This document shows, piece by piece, positions 55,085 through 64,000 of a stretch of DNA of 64,000 nt. A program made the translations under genes and the position numbers. The notes under the pieces were generated by a model that ran no database searches, was not told the origin of the DNA, and worked only from the letters and a program-made list of their open reading frames with translations. This DNA comes from Mesostigma viride (taxonomy: Eukaryota > Streptophyta > Mesostigmatophyceae > Mesostigmatales > Mesostigmataceae). The stretch spans positions 2,424,448-2,488,447 of the forward strand of contig RPFO01000104.1 of the NCBI GenBank assembly GCA_009746045.1, in the 5' to 3' direction. Numbering within the stretch: the stretch's first letter is position 1; each line of letters opens with the position of its first letter.

Positions 55085-55400
55085 AGTATTGCTGCTTGAA
55101 TCTGTCAAGACCCCATCGAATGTAAAACAGGTTTTTCGTAAAGAAATCCGATTTGTGGGCGGGCTTTACATATTGCTTCTGTCCAAGCACTACCGGATGT
55201 AAAACAGTATACTTCTTGAAGAAATAAGTTGGGGCTTTGTTGGGCGTCACATTTGACCGGTGGGCGGAGTTTCCTGCTTCTGTGAAGGCGCCATCGAATG
55301 TAGATCAGTAGATTTTCTAAAGAAATCTGAGTTGTGGGCGGGGCCTTTATTGCTTGTGTCCATCCACCACCGGATGTAGAACAGTAGACTTATTGAAGGT
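55085..55400. repeat. Four imperfect tandem units of about 75 bp
   Basis: Each unit has CCATCGAATGTA or CCACCGGATGTA, then AACAGTA..CTT, TTGAAGAAAT or TAAAGAAATC, and GTGGGCGGG. Noncoding. It may represent a decayed array between the satellites and the rightward gene. Confidence 0.6.
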
Positions 55401-56272
55401 GAATCACGATACAACAGCTGTAGTTGACAACATCATGACCGGCACATCTTTCCCCCACCGCTGCTCAACCCGGTCCCCCCCAAACTCCTCCACACTTGCC
55501 CACCTTTCCACCCTCCTCCACGGCCCGTTGTGTTTGCAGGCGTCGGCACAAAGGGAGGAGGCCGTGCGAGCCGGGAAACTCACGGTATGGTTTGATTTCT
55601 AGTTTTGTATTAGGACCCTAGGGTAGCTATGTTATATAGGCATGTCTGACAGCATAGCTCACCATTTCATTACCATGGGATGCTGAGCATACCATTTCCA
55701 GAGAGGTAAGTCAGTCACTCTTCGCAGTTGACAAGTCAGAGAAAGCAATCAAGTGCAGCGTTCACAACTCTTGCCGCTCGTAACCTTTTGTCTGCCCTGT
55801 TTGGCAGCTCCCTGTCTTTGCTTTCTCTCGTATTTCTTTCTTTTGTCTCTTTTCTACATCTTTCTTTGCTAATTCTTGAATATATGATGCTATTGTAGCA
55901 TCCTTCTAGCGCGGATCGCTCTTAATATCCTTCTCGCGCACGTTTCCTCGCTTTTTCTCATGTAAGAGCGTCTTCCCTGCCCATGCAGCGTGTACCTGGT
56001 GTGTGTGGCTCTGCCTTGCCAATCACAACTGACCGACATGCTGGTCAGGCACTGCAGGTCGTTGCCCTTGCGTGTGTGAACCTGCTGTTTTGGCTGTTCC
56101 CATGGCCGCTGCGTGTGTCCGTGAATGATACCATGGGAGGGAGACTTCTCCCATGGGTCCCCTTCGCTGACACTCGTGATGTAGGTTCGCGTCGACTTGT
56201 TTCTCTCACTGTGCCCATATTGGCCTCGCACGGCTTTGTCTCTCATTCCTTGTTTGCATGCGGCGGCGTGTA
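55401..56272. other. Upstream region of the rightward gene of the 9.2-kb element
   Basis: No recognised protein. Pyrimidine-rich stretches (55800-55870) and several possible splice sites make a promoter plus 5' exons likely, but I cannot fix them by eye. Confidence 0.35.
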
Positions 56273-59035
56273 GACCATCATCTTCATCCGAGACCGCAAC
56301 AGCAAGGGCCAGGAGGTGAGTAATTGCTGAGGGCATGGCTCCTATCCCTTGATGAGTCTAGCGCCATGTACCACCCTCTATGCCTGCATATAGGTGACGC
56401 ATTGAAAATGCAAGCATCTTACTAGAAGTAGCACGGGCCTCCGAGGTGAGATTCTGCGCAGGCCTCATGATCCCAATGGACCTGCGAAGCGCATGGCGCG
56501 CATGGGCGGCCGGCCGGCGCAGCTGGCATGCGGCGGGGCGGGGCTGTCGACGGGCGGCGGGGCAGGGCCGTCGGCGCGCGGGGGGCCAGCGGCGCTGCCG
56601 GTGCGCGCGGGCGGCGGGCCGGCGCACCTGGCATGCGGCGGGGCAGGGCTGTCGACGGGCGGCGGGGCGGGGCAGTCGACGGGCGGCGGGGCAGGGCCAG
56701 CGGCGCTGCCGGCGCGCGTGGGCAGCGGGCCGGCGCAGCTGGCATGCGGCGGGGCGGGGCTGTCGACGGGCGTCGGGGCAGGGCTGTTGACGGGCGGCGG
56801 GGCAGGGCCGTCGGCGCGCGGGGGCCAGCGGCGCTGCCGGCGCGCGCGGGCGGCGGGCCGGCGCACCTGGCATGCGGTGGGTCGGGGCTGTCGACGGGCG
56901 GCGGGGCGGGGCAGTCGACGGGCGGCGGGGCAGGGCCGTCAGCGCGCGGGGGGCCAGCGGCGCTGCCGGCGCGCGTGGGCGGCGGGCCGGCGCAGCTGGC
57001 ATGCGGCGGGGCGGGGCAGTCGACAGGCGGCGGGGCGGGGCAGCCGGTGCGCGGCGGGGCGGCGCCGTCGGCGGGCGGCGAGGTGGCGCAGCCAGCGCGC
57101 AGCGAGGTGGCAGCGGCGGCGCAGCCTGCATGCGGCGGGGCAGGGCTGTCGACGGGCGGCGGGGCGGGGCAGTCGACGGGCGGCGGGGCAGGGCCGTCGG
57201 CGCGCGGGGGGCCAGCGGCGCTGCCGGCGCGCATGGGCGGCGGGCCGGCGCAGCTGGCATGCGGCGGGGCGGGGCTGTCAACGGGCGGCGGGGCAGGGCC
57301 GTCGGCGCGCGGGGGGCCAACGGCGCTGCCGGCGCGCGTGGGCGGCGGGCCGGCGCAGCTGGCATGCGGCGGGGCGGGGCAGCCTGTCGACGGGCTACGG
57401 GGCGGGGCAGCCGGCGCGCGGCGGGCCGGCGGCGCAGCCGGCGGGCGGCGGAGCGGCGGAGCGGCGGAGCGGCACAGCCGGTGCCTGAAAAACGCGGTCG
57501 CTCAATGAAGGTGCACCACGCCGTCTTCTTCCAGGTACAGGGCAACACAGAGACCTGGTTGTCCTACCGGACCACGGAGTCCCAAAAGACGCCGTGGCAG
57601 CCCGCGGGGACTCGACAGGAAGGCGCGCCACGGTGCGGGAAGGCGATGACACAGCCATACAGGTTTGATGCGGAGGGGCGGCCGCTGTTTGGCGTCCGAC
57701 TTGTGGATCCAGACCGCATTCCGATGTTGCAGGACACCCCAGCCTTCGCACCATTGAACATGGAGTTTCTGGGGAAGGAGCTGGAGTCGATCAAAACAAG
57801 GGTCGAGAAGTTGCCCCATGGCATCTGGCAGTGGTACTTTCCGCCCGACACCATCAAGCCAAACAAGGCCTTTTTTCGCAAGTCAAGTCCCACATGCCCC
57901 TGAGGAGGTGCCTGAGGAGTGGCGCCCTTTGCCGTGGCCATCTCGCGCGGACATCTCCGCCCTGCGTGAGCACGATGCAGCGCCTGAACCACCACCGACG
58001 CAAGAAGAGCACTTCATGGCGTTGGTCGACGCAGAGGCGGTGCGCGTCACCCCGCTGGTAGACCGAGTTCGTCATGATGGCCACACACAGCAGGAATGGG
58101 CGGCAGAAGACAGGGCCATGGCAGCCAAGGTCGCTTACTTGAAGCGCATGCAAGGCGTTGAGAAAGGCTCCGCTGTTCTATACTGGCACCCTTCAGCTGG
58201 TATTCTCTGCAACTCGAAGCTCACGTGGACTCCAGTCCTCGTTGGCATCATCAAGGAGGTGGTTGCGAAGGAGGATGGCGGCCAACCTTCTATTGAGCTC
58301 TTTGTATACCGCGCTAAGCATTTGCATGACACGTGGCACCCGTGGAATACAGACATTGCGCAATGGCCCCATCCGCCAACCACTGCGGCGCACACGGTGA
58401 TCATCACCGCCTCAGACCTCGTCTTGACACAAGTGGTGGGCAAGCGAGGTCAGCCGCCCCATGGAGTCTCCTTGGGTGCGAACGAAAAGCTCACCAAGGA
58501 GTGCCTAAAGGCGCTGAAGGAGGTGCCCTATGACGCGGAACACCCGGTCGTGAAGTGGCAAGATGCTGAATGCTCGAAGGGCATCGTCGGCATGGCGAAG
58601 GCATGCTGGGAAGGCGTAACGCTGCAGGTCAAGAGTGGCAGCCGCAACCTCGTAGGGCAAGTCGTGTGTCATTGGGCGTCGGAGCGTGTGACATCCGCGG
58701 ACGGTCGCACCGAAAGCCGGGACGGCAGGTACCATGGTCGTGTCGCTGTTGTCGACACGCAAAACGACATGGTAGCCATGTACTGGGGTGCCCGTTGGGA
58801 GGAGGACGCGGTTTCTTGCGTGCCTCTCCACGAGCTGGAGGCACAGATCTGCGGGTGCCCCGGTGTGGTCGTCCCTGCGTTGCAAGCGCCGGATATCACC
58901 CTGGCCGAGGCTCGATTGCGCGAGATGGTTCCACCCAGCGACGTTGTGGCGGAGAACAACAACGCAGGCGCCTCCCGGCGTCGGAAGCGAGCGCTCATCC
59001 TTGCCGATGACGATGACGACGACGACGACTGCTGA
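56273..59035 (+). CDS. 9.2-kb element, rightward gene (unknown protein)
   Basis: A short exon, IIFIRDRNSKGQE, with AG before and GTGAGT after (about 56274-56316), appears to join an exon at 56458 (PHDPNGPAKRMARMGG). A long Gly/Arg/Ala-rich repeat leads into globular sequence: MKVHHAVFFQVQGNTETWL, MTQPYRFDAEGRPLFGVRL, IKTRVEKLPHGIWQWYFPP. A frame change at a run of six T near 57876 leads to EEVPEEWRPLPWP, LTWTPVLVGIIKEVV, EAQICGCPGVVVPALQ and an acidic C-terminus with eight Asp. The total is near 850 residues. No catalytic motif is recognised; it may be the element's transposase of an unfamiliar type. Confidence 0.55.
56490..57480 (+). repeat. GC-rich tandem repeat at the N-terminus of the rightward gene
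   Basis: Seven or eight units of about 90-160 bp built on GGCGGGGCGGGGC, GTCGACGGGCGGCGG and GCGCAGCTGGCATGCGG. All six frames are long and open. The frame that joins the downstream globular part changes within the array, so some unit lengths are not multiples of three or the sequence has indels. Confidence 0.85.
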
Positions 59036-59039
59036 AGCG

Positions 59040-59460
59040 CAAGCAGCGTTGTTGTCATTGAGCTGCTCATGTGCTGCTGCTGCTGCTGTGCTGCCATGCT
59101 ATTGCTGCTGCATTGCTGCCGTACTGCTGCTGTGCTATTGTGCTGATGTGTTGCTGCATTGCTGCCGTGCCGCTGATGTATTGCTGTCGTGCTGCTGTGT
59201 TGATGCACTGCTGCATTGCTGCCGTGCTGCTGAGCTAGTACTGCCTATTAGTGAATTTCCTATCAATGGACTATAGTCCACTGATAGGAAATTCAGGAAT
59301 CGGCATACTAAGTTGCTGCTGCGCTGACTTGTGCTCCTGCTATGCGGCCGTGTTGATGTGCTACAGTTGTGCTGCTGCTGTGCTACGGTCATGCTGCTGC
59401 TGTGTTGCTGGGCTGATGTGTTGTTGCATTGATGTAGTGGCTATTGTTCCGCTACTACAA
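59040..59460. repeat. CTG-rich degenerate trinucleotide region with a palindrome
   Basis: TGCTGCTG, ATTGCTGC and GTGCTGC variants fill the region just after the rightward gene. Inside lies a nearly perfect palindrome of 46 bp (59251-59296; half GTGAATTTCCTATCA, centre CTATAG) that interrupts the repeat cleanly, possibly the footprint of a small element. Confidence 0.75.
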
Positions 59461-60337
59461 TTTGCTACTGATGCCGCTGCTGGTGCTTTTTTGCATGTCA
59501 GTGCCCGCTATGTTCACACCACTGTTGCCGCGGTTGGTATCGCGTGATTTCCACCGGTTGTGCGTTGACATGTGTTACTCATGCATTTGCCCCTATATTT
59601 GGTAGCACGCGGTTTCGCGTTAGTTAGGTGCAGACAGCTGCATGTAGACAAACATCTTGTTTAAGTCGGTCAATTAACTGTTCTTGACGCATCATGGTCC
59701 AAGTCGACCGACCTGTAGGGACCAGTAGAGCAATTGTCTAGGAGAAAGAGCGTGATCGCTGCAGAAGCCGCGTGGCAGCCGTGGCTGTACCTGTAGTACG
59801 ACCTGCATATATATGGATACTGTATTTGGATACTGGGTTGTTTATCAATTCTGGTTTTAATTTATTTAGTGTACCTGGTGTTGGCATGCCAACTCAGTGC
59901 TAAACTACTTTATGCACAATGATGCAACTTGATGCTATAGTGACGTGCCACGATGTAACTTTATTAACTTCACCATTAGTCATGGGGTCAATAGGATTGC
60001 TCATTATGCCATGTTAACATGAACCATGGGTTACGTAATAGTGAAAACAGTAATCATGATGCTCCACTTGAAGTCTCCAACATGGTCATGTTTGGAATTT
60101 TATTGATCATATTCACAATATATGAAAAGAGACAACAAACGTGGAAGCATGGCACGCCGAGGCCGATAATATATGTGTGAAATATGAAAAGAGACAACAT
60201 CTTTGGCAAGCATGATCATATTATGCTTGCCAAACATATTAATGATATCGACCATGTCCAGAAACCATGTTTGCCAATGGTGCATTTAGGATACATTTGA
60301 AGCCGTGCAAATGTATCCTAATCCGGTAAAACCACCC
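59461..60337. other. Right end of the 9.2-kb element
   Basis: AT-rich noncoding DNA. The phrase ATGAAAAGAGACAACA occurs twice (about 60121 and 60184), and AGCATGATCATATTATGCTTGCC is a local hairpin. The terminal inverted repeat occupies the last 30 bases. Confidence 0.6.
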
Positions 60338-62200
60338 TGTAAGAGGATGAGAATTGTTTCCGACCATTGGCCCACAACAGATTCGGTGTTCCAGATTTCC
60401 AAGATGCATTGGTATAGATCCCTGCCTATGAGGGGCCAGAACGTTTTATAAAACTCTACAGTACAGGAAGGCCATCTGCACCAGGTGCGCTACCGGTTTT
60501 GAGATGTTGGAGTGCTAGATATGTTTCTTCCATAGTGGGGCTGGCGTCTAGTAGAGCTTGTTGTGACGGAGAGAGGCGGTGGGGAATTGCATCTAGGATT
60601 TTTTGTGTGGCTGTATTTGCAGAGGGGTCGGGTTCTGTCCGGAACAGGGTGGAGAAAAAAGCATGTCCAGGTTGTAGGATGTCTTGGGGGGTGGTATGGG
60701 TGCCAGTCTCGTCAGTAATTTCTGTGATGGTGGTTTGTGAGCGCGGGGGTGGGATAAATGCAAAGAATTCCTTATTCATTCGTTCACCCTTGACATGCCA
60801 CCATGTATTTTCCACATCTAGGGCTTCTGCGTGGCGTTCAAGGCGTAGCTTATCCATCTCAGTCTGGCACATTTGCAGTCGTGTTAACTCGTGCGGGGCT
60901 AGGCGGGGTTTGGATTGCAACATAGTAATAACTCGTTTGTAGTAATTGTAGTCTTTGCCTTTTATGCGGCGCTGTTCTAGATCGTAGGTCTTAGAGGAGT
61001 CGAGGATGTGCGAGAGGCATGCTTGCATCCAGAGAGTAGTGCTTGGGTATTCTACTTGCTTGGTTTTCCAATCCCGCCATTGTTCTCGGACTAGGGTGCG
61101 AAAGGCGGGGTCAGCTAGCAGCTTTTTATTGAGGCGAGGGATGCCTGGTCCTCTAGGGGGGCTGGAGTGATACACCATGGTGAGAAGGCAGGGGTAGTGA
61201 TCAGAAAAAACTGTGGAGCGTATGACCTCTACGTGACAAATGAGGGAGGCCCAGAAAGGTGACATAAATATGTAGTCTAGACGGCTGGTGATGCGGGTGC
61301 CCTGACGAGTGGACTCTCTAGTATGCAGATGGTCGCGGGGTTTGATAACATCCTGTAGTGAGAGGCGTGTGAGGTGGTTGGCTAACGAGGTCGTCTCAAG
61401 CCCAAGGCCATGGTCTAGGTCAACATTAAAGTCACCCATTAGTATGACCTCATGAGATTGGTCCAGGAGGGGGGCAACCATAGCAAACAAATCATCAAAA
61501 AAATTTATACGGTCAGAGTGTTCGTTGGGGGCATATACCGATATAATATAGCCAGTCTTACCGCCCCAGGAGATGCATTGCCGGGTCCAGCGACCCTGCC
61601 ATGTGTTGGGAGCAGTATCTGTGTGTTGGGCCCATGGGTGAAGTTGAACATGAGGGTGTGGCGGACGTCGATACTGTAGCAGTGCAGTGCCTCCACTAGT
61701 CCCTCGTGCCCATGCCCATCTGCGTTCCATGTCTGGGGTGCGTCTGGTAAAGGATTGTAGCGCTTTTGCGTCTATTCCAGGAAATTTATGTTCTTGTAAG
61801 CCTACCCAGATTTCATGAGATGGGCCGACATAGGGTTGGGTGATGCTGGCTAGCTAGTTGTGCTTGGAGCGCAGATATTTTAGACTGTCCCTGGGTGCGA
61901 ACACCATAAGTATTTAAACCCTGAACGTTCCAAGATATTATAGTAAGTTGACTCATAAGTTAGTAGAAGGGGAGAGAGTGCAGAAGGATGCGAGCGTTGG
62001 CGTACCTCTCATGCCGTTTGAGAAAGGTTTTTGCCCTGTACCTCGAGGACGAGCATGCGTTTGCTCATATTAGCGTAGCTTGAGGCCAACACTGGAGTCC
62101 CGGGTATTTTTCCCGCAGCCAGCGCTTGTAGGTCACCCTGGGGTTGTGCAAGCCGAAGGCGTTCCTCCCAGGAGGGATCGGAGTTTGCCATCCGGTGTGG
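60338..62200 (-). pseudogene. LINE ORF1 tail, ORF2 endonuclease and RT start
   Basis: ORF2 begins near 61957 with SQLTIISWNVQGLN, the L1 endonuclease start. VGLQEHKFPGID follows in another frame (catalytic Glu). A 424-codon frame then contains YIISVYAPNEHSD, LMGDFNVDLD, SRLDYIFMSP and SDHYPCLL (the last two Asp/His sets). The linker ends EETYLALQHLKTGSAPGADG, the RT entry block, and after a shift near 60465 FYKTFWPLIGRDLYQCI up to ILILLQ at the element junction. An ORF1-like tail lies at 62009-62191. The enzyme nicks target DNA. Confidence 0.87.
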
Positions 62201-63123
62201 TAGGCGGTAATCTGCAGGTATGACAACGAGGACAACAGGAGCAATAAAGAGTTAGATAGCAAAAAAGGTGTACCATTCCAGGGGTTATGCTTGGGGGGAA
62301 GCCTGCACTGCACCATCCGTGACTGCAATGTCAGGTTGGGTCTGTAGCGGGTGTCATGGTGACTTCCGGTCACCGAGTTATGCGAGAGCCTGTTCCTCCG
62401 CAGGATCGCATGGTTAAAGGTGTAAAGGGTGAGTAGAAACAGCACTACCAGGAAGCGTCCAGCTTCCTGAGCTGTTCTACTGCTATTCCAGGTCCATTTG
62501 TATAGTGAGCCGTCACGCTATACTGTATGCCTCTAGGCATCAGACGTACTTCCTGTACGCCTTGCCAGCCGACATCACAGATAGCGTGGCGGCTCAAGGA
62601 CCATATAAAAGTTGCTTATATGGGTATCGTTAGACGCACCTTTTCACGGCGAATCTGGAGGTATCTTGCGTGTCACGAATGGCCCAAGCTATCGCCTGCT
62701 ATCCTTTACGCCGCCATAGCCTCATCGCAGCACTTGTAAGAGCACTTGCGTTATGTACTTATGTACCTAGTCGACCTTGCTGTCTCCTACCGGCCAAACA
62801 TTTTGCAAGGCTTGCGCTTTTTGAAAATTGAAAAGAACTGTACGCATCTACTTCTAGTAGTAAAAATCTCAAATGTGCAGTGAACGCGCCGCGCCCAGAT
62901 TACCTGGGCACCGCGCCATGCAGTGCCCGCTGCCCGCTGGTACCCCCAAAAAATTCTAAGTCCAAACCGCGTATTCTGAAGTAAAGTACACGTATATAAT
63001 ACGCAGAGGCCTTCAGTGTACGTTTTCCCGTATTTTTTCGGATCCGTACGGCGTACTGACCAACCCGGGCTCGGCCGCTTTCGATCCGGTCGCCACATCC
63101 TCCGGGCTGCTGTGGATGCCGGC
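62201..63123. other. LINE 5' flank and unassigned DNA
   Basis: No convincing coding frame in 62201-62900. From about 63040 to 63123 the plus strand can be read as GVLTNPGSAAFDPVAT, which resembles part of a LINE C-terminal region and probably belongs with the fragment at 63915-64000. Short AATACGCG-type sequence at 62975-63003 resembles 24660-24745. Confidence 0.4.
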
Positions 63124-63904
63124 ACAGGTCGGACAAATATAAATGATATTTGGCCGTATTTGCGCTTTTGATTTATAAATGTTGCATATTTAGTCCACTA
63201 AATGTATCCAACGGCGAAAAAGTTTTCACCAAAATATTTAGATGTATCCAACGGCGAAAAAGTTTTCACCAAAATATTTAGATGTATCCAACGACGAAAA
63301 AGTTTTCACCAAAATATTTAGATGTATCCAACGACGAAAAAGTTTTCACCAAAACATTTAGATGTATCCAACGGCGAAACCGGCTTTGAATATTTAAATG
63401 AATCTAAATGAATATTTAAATACTCGTGCCGCCAGGGCCTTTAACTTTAACATCTGAAGTTTCAGTTTCAGTCTGAACTGGCCGCGTCTGCGTCCTGCCT
63501 CGCGCGCCATTAGGAAACTGAGCGGGAAATGCATGTGCCTTAAACTCAAACTTCACAGGTCGGACAAATATAAATGATATTTGGCCGTATTTGCGCATTT
63601 GATTTATAAATGTTGCATATTTAGTCCACTAAATGTATCCAACGGCGAAAAAGTTTTCACCAAAATATTTAGATGTATCCAACGGCGAAAAAGTTTTCAC
63701 CAAAATATTTAGATGTATCCAACGACGAAAAATTTTTCACCAAAATATTTAGATGTATCCAACGGCGAAAAAGTTTTCACCAAAATATTTAGATGTATCC
63801 AACGGCGAAAAAGTTTTCACCAAAACATCTAAATTCATCCAACGGCGACCGGTAAGCAGCCAAAAGTATTTGAATCATATTTTATTTATATTTGTCCGAC
63901 CTGT
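63124..63904. mobile_element. 781-bp Mutator-like MITE with an internal 40-bp minisatellite
   Basis: Terminal inverted repeats ACAGGTCGGACAAATATAAAT and its inverse, flanked by a 10-bp direct repeat GGATGCCGGC (63114-63123 and 63905-63914). Target duplications of 9-11 bp are typical of Mutator-like elements. The inside holds two arrays of a 40-bp unit (contains GTATCCAACGGCGAAAAAG), five units at about 63200-63378 and six at about 63632-63843, each preceded by a copy of the left-end sequence, so the element seems to have partly duplicated itself. No transposase. Confidence 0.8.
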
Positions 63905-63914
63905 GGATGCCGGC

Positions 63915-64000
63915 GCTAGGCTGCCGCTGTGGCTGAGCGCGACAAGTTTGCCTCCTACGGCAATGTGGTGGGGCCCCACCGGGTCATCCCCTTTGTCCTT
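63915..64000 (+). pseudogene. LINE C-terminal fragment running off the window
   Basis: AERDKFASYGNVVGPHRVIP aligns with AERAKLLAYGDVGHHRVVP of the fragments at 8743-9479 and 24985-25465, so a third member of this family lies here on the plus strand. It is interrupted upstream by the Mutator-like element. The rest is beyond the window. Confidence 0.7.

Larger units (their letters stand above)
51100..60337. mobile_element. Unclassified 9.2-kb transposon with long inverted ends
   Basis: The ends are 29-bp inverted copies starting GGGTGGTTTTACC and including GGATTAGGATACATTT. TGT flanks both sides (51097-51099 and 60338-60340). A 3-bp duplication is supported by the LINE frame: removal of the element and one TGT restores ILILLHKKGDKTSW. 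It carries two outward-facing genes (53503-51659 minus, about 56273-59035 plus), an 8-bp satellite in an intron, a second 8-bp-based satellite, a GC-rich coding repeat and CTG-rich DNA. No DDE transposase, recombinase or helicase motif is seen. The superfamily is unknown. Confidence 0.85.
26230..62200 (-). mobile_element. L1-like LINE split into three pieces by two large transposons
   Basis: The parts are 60338-62200 (ORF1 tail, apurinic endonuclease, start of RT), 48547-51099 (RT and C-terminal region) and 26230-26583 (end of ORF2 and 3' UTR with GGAATAAACG near 26240). The order and strand are those of one LINE. Junctions are clean: removing 51100-60337 plus one TGT, and 26584-48546 plus one GA, rejoins ORF2 at ILILLHKKGDKTSW and at MLYTIWTVRNDVVF. 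Several frame changes show decay. About 5 kb of LINE now spans 36 kb. Confidence 0.88.

Noticed and set aside
56358-57548. Long minus-strand Pro/Ala/Arg-rich ORFs opposite the rightward gene
   Set aside because: Shadows of a GC-rich tandem repeat with few stops. The plus strand joins a globular coding region; the minus strand does not.
63180-63850. Possible CRISPR array (40-bp units)
   Set aside because: Units are directly adjacent with no unique spacers, there are no cas genes, and the DNA is eukaryotic. It is a minisatellite within a MITE.

Overview
This window is eukaryotic nuclear DNA made almost entirely of transposable elements nested inside one another. I see no conventional host gene. 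Spliced genes with GT...AG introns, LTR retrotransposons, non-LTR retrotransposons, a CACTA transposon, TTAA-flanked elements and long satellites exclude a prokaryote or organelle. The mixture fits a TE-rich genome such as that of a green alga, but the taxon is an inference and no species is claimed.

Layout, left to right. 1-1087: unassigned DNA with one odd short ORF. 1088-8200: LINE fragments ending in (TTAA)n tails, set in a long imperfect inverted repeat and broken by two ~1.75 kb DNA elements (3100-4838, flanked by TTAA; 5474-7271). 8230-23927: a complete minus-strand Ty3/gypsy element with 5-bp target duplication CCCAT, two LTRs, PBS, PPT, gag, protease, RT, RNase H, integrase with a chromodomain-like tail, and an extra ORF after pol; both LTRs and the 3' region carry later insertions. 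23933-26229: LINE and hAT fragments.

26230-62200: one minus-strand L1-like LINE split into three pieces. A CACTA transposon (26584-48546, duplication GA) and an unclassified 9.2-kb terminal-inverted-repeat element (51100-60337, duplication TGT) sit in its ORF2. When each insert and one target copy are removed on paper, the LINE reading resumes. The CACTA element encodes a TNP2-type transposase rightward and a coiled-coil/proline-rich protein leftward. It was itself invaded by a copia-like LTR retrotransposon (29381-37767, duplication CATGT) in an exon of the leftward gene, and by TTAA-flanked elements in an intron (40644-42346) and an exon (43450-45180) of the transposase gene. 62200-64000: LINE 5' region, then a Mutator-like element (63124-63904) in another LINE fragment.

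The insertions give a relative time order: LINE, then CACTA, then copia and the TTAA elements. Almost every coding region has frameshifts. Some are true decay; some may be consensus indels in the assembly, because several elements also have well-matched LTRs and target duplications. The most novel items are the 9.2-kb element with no recognisable transposase, the TTAA family with different palindromic ends around a shared core, the copia-like element with a protease-like domain after integrase, and the gypsy extra ORF.
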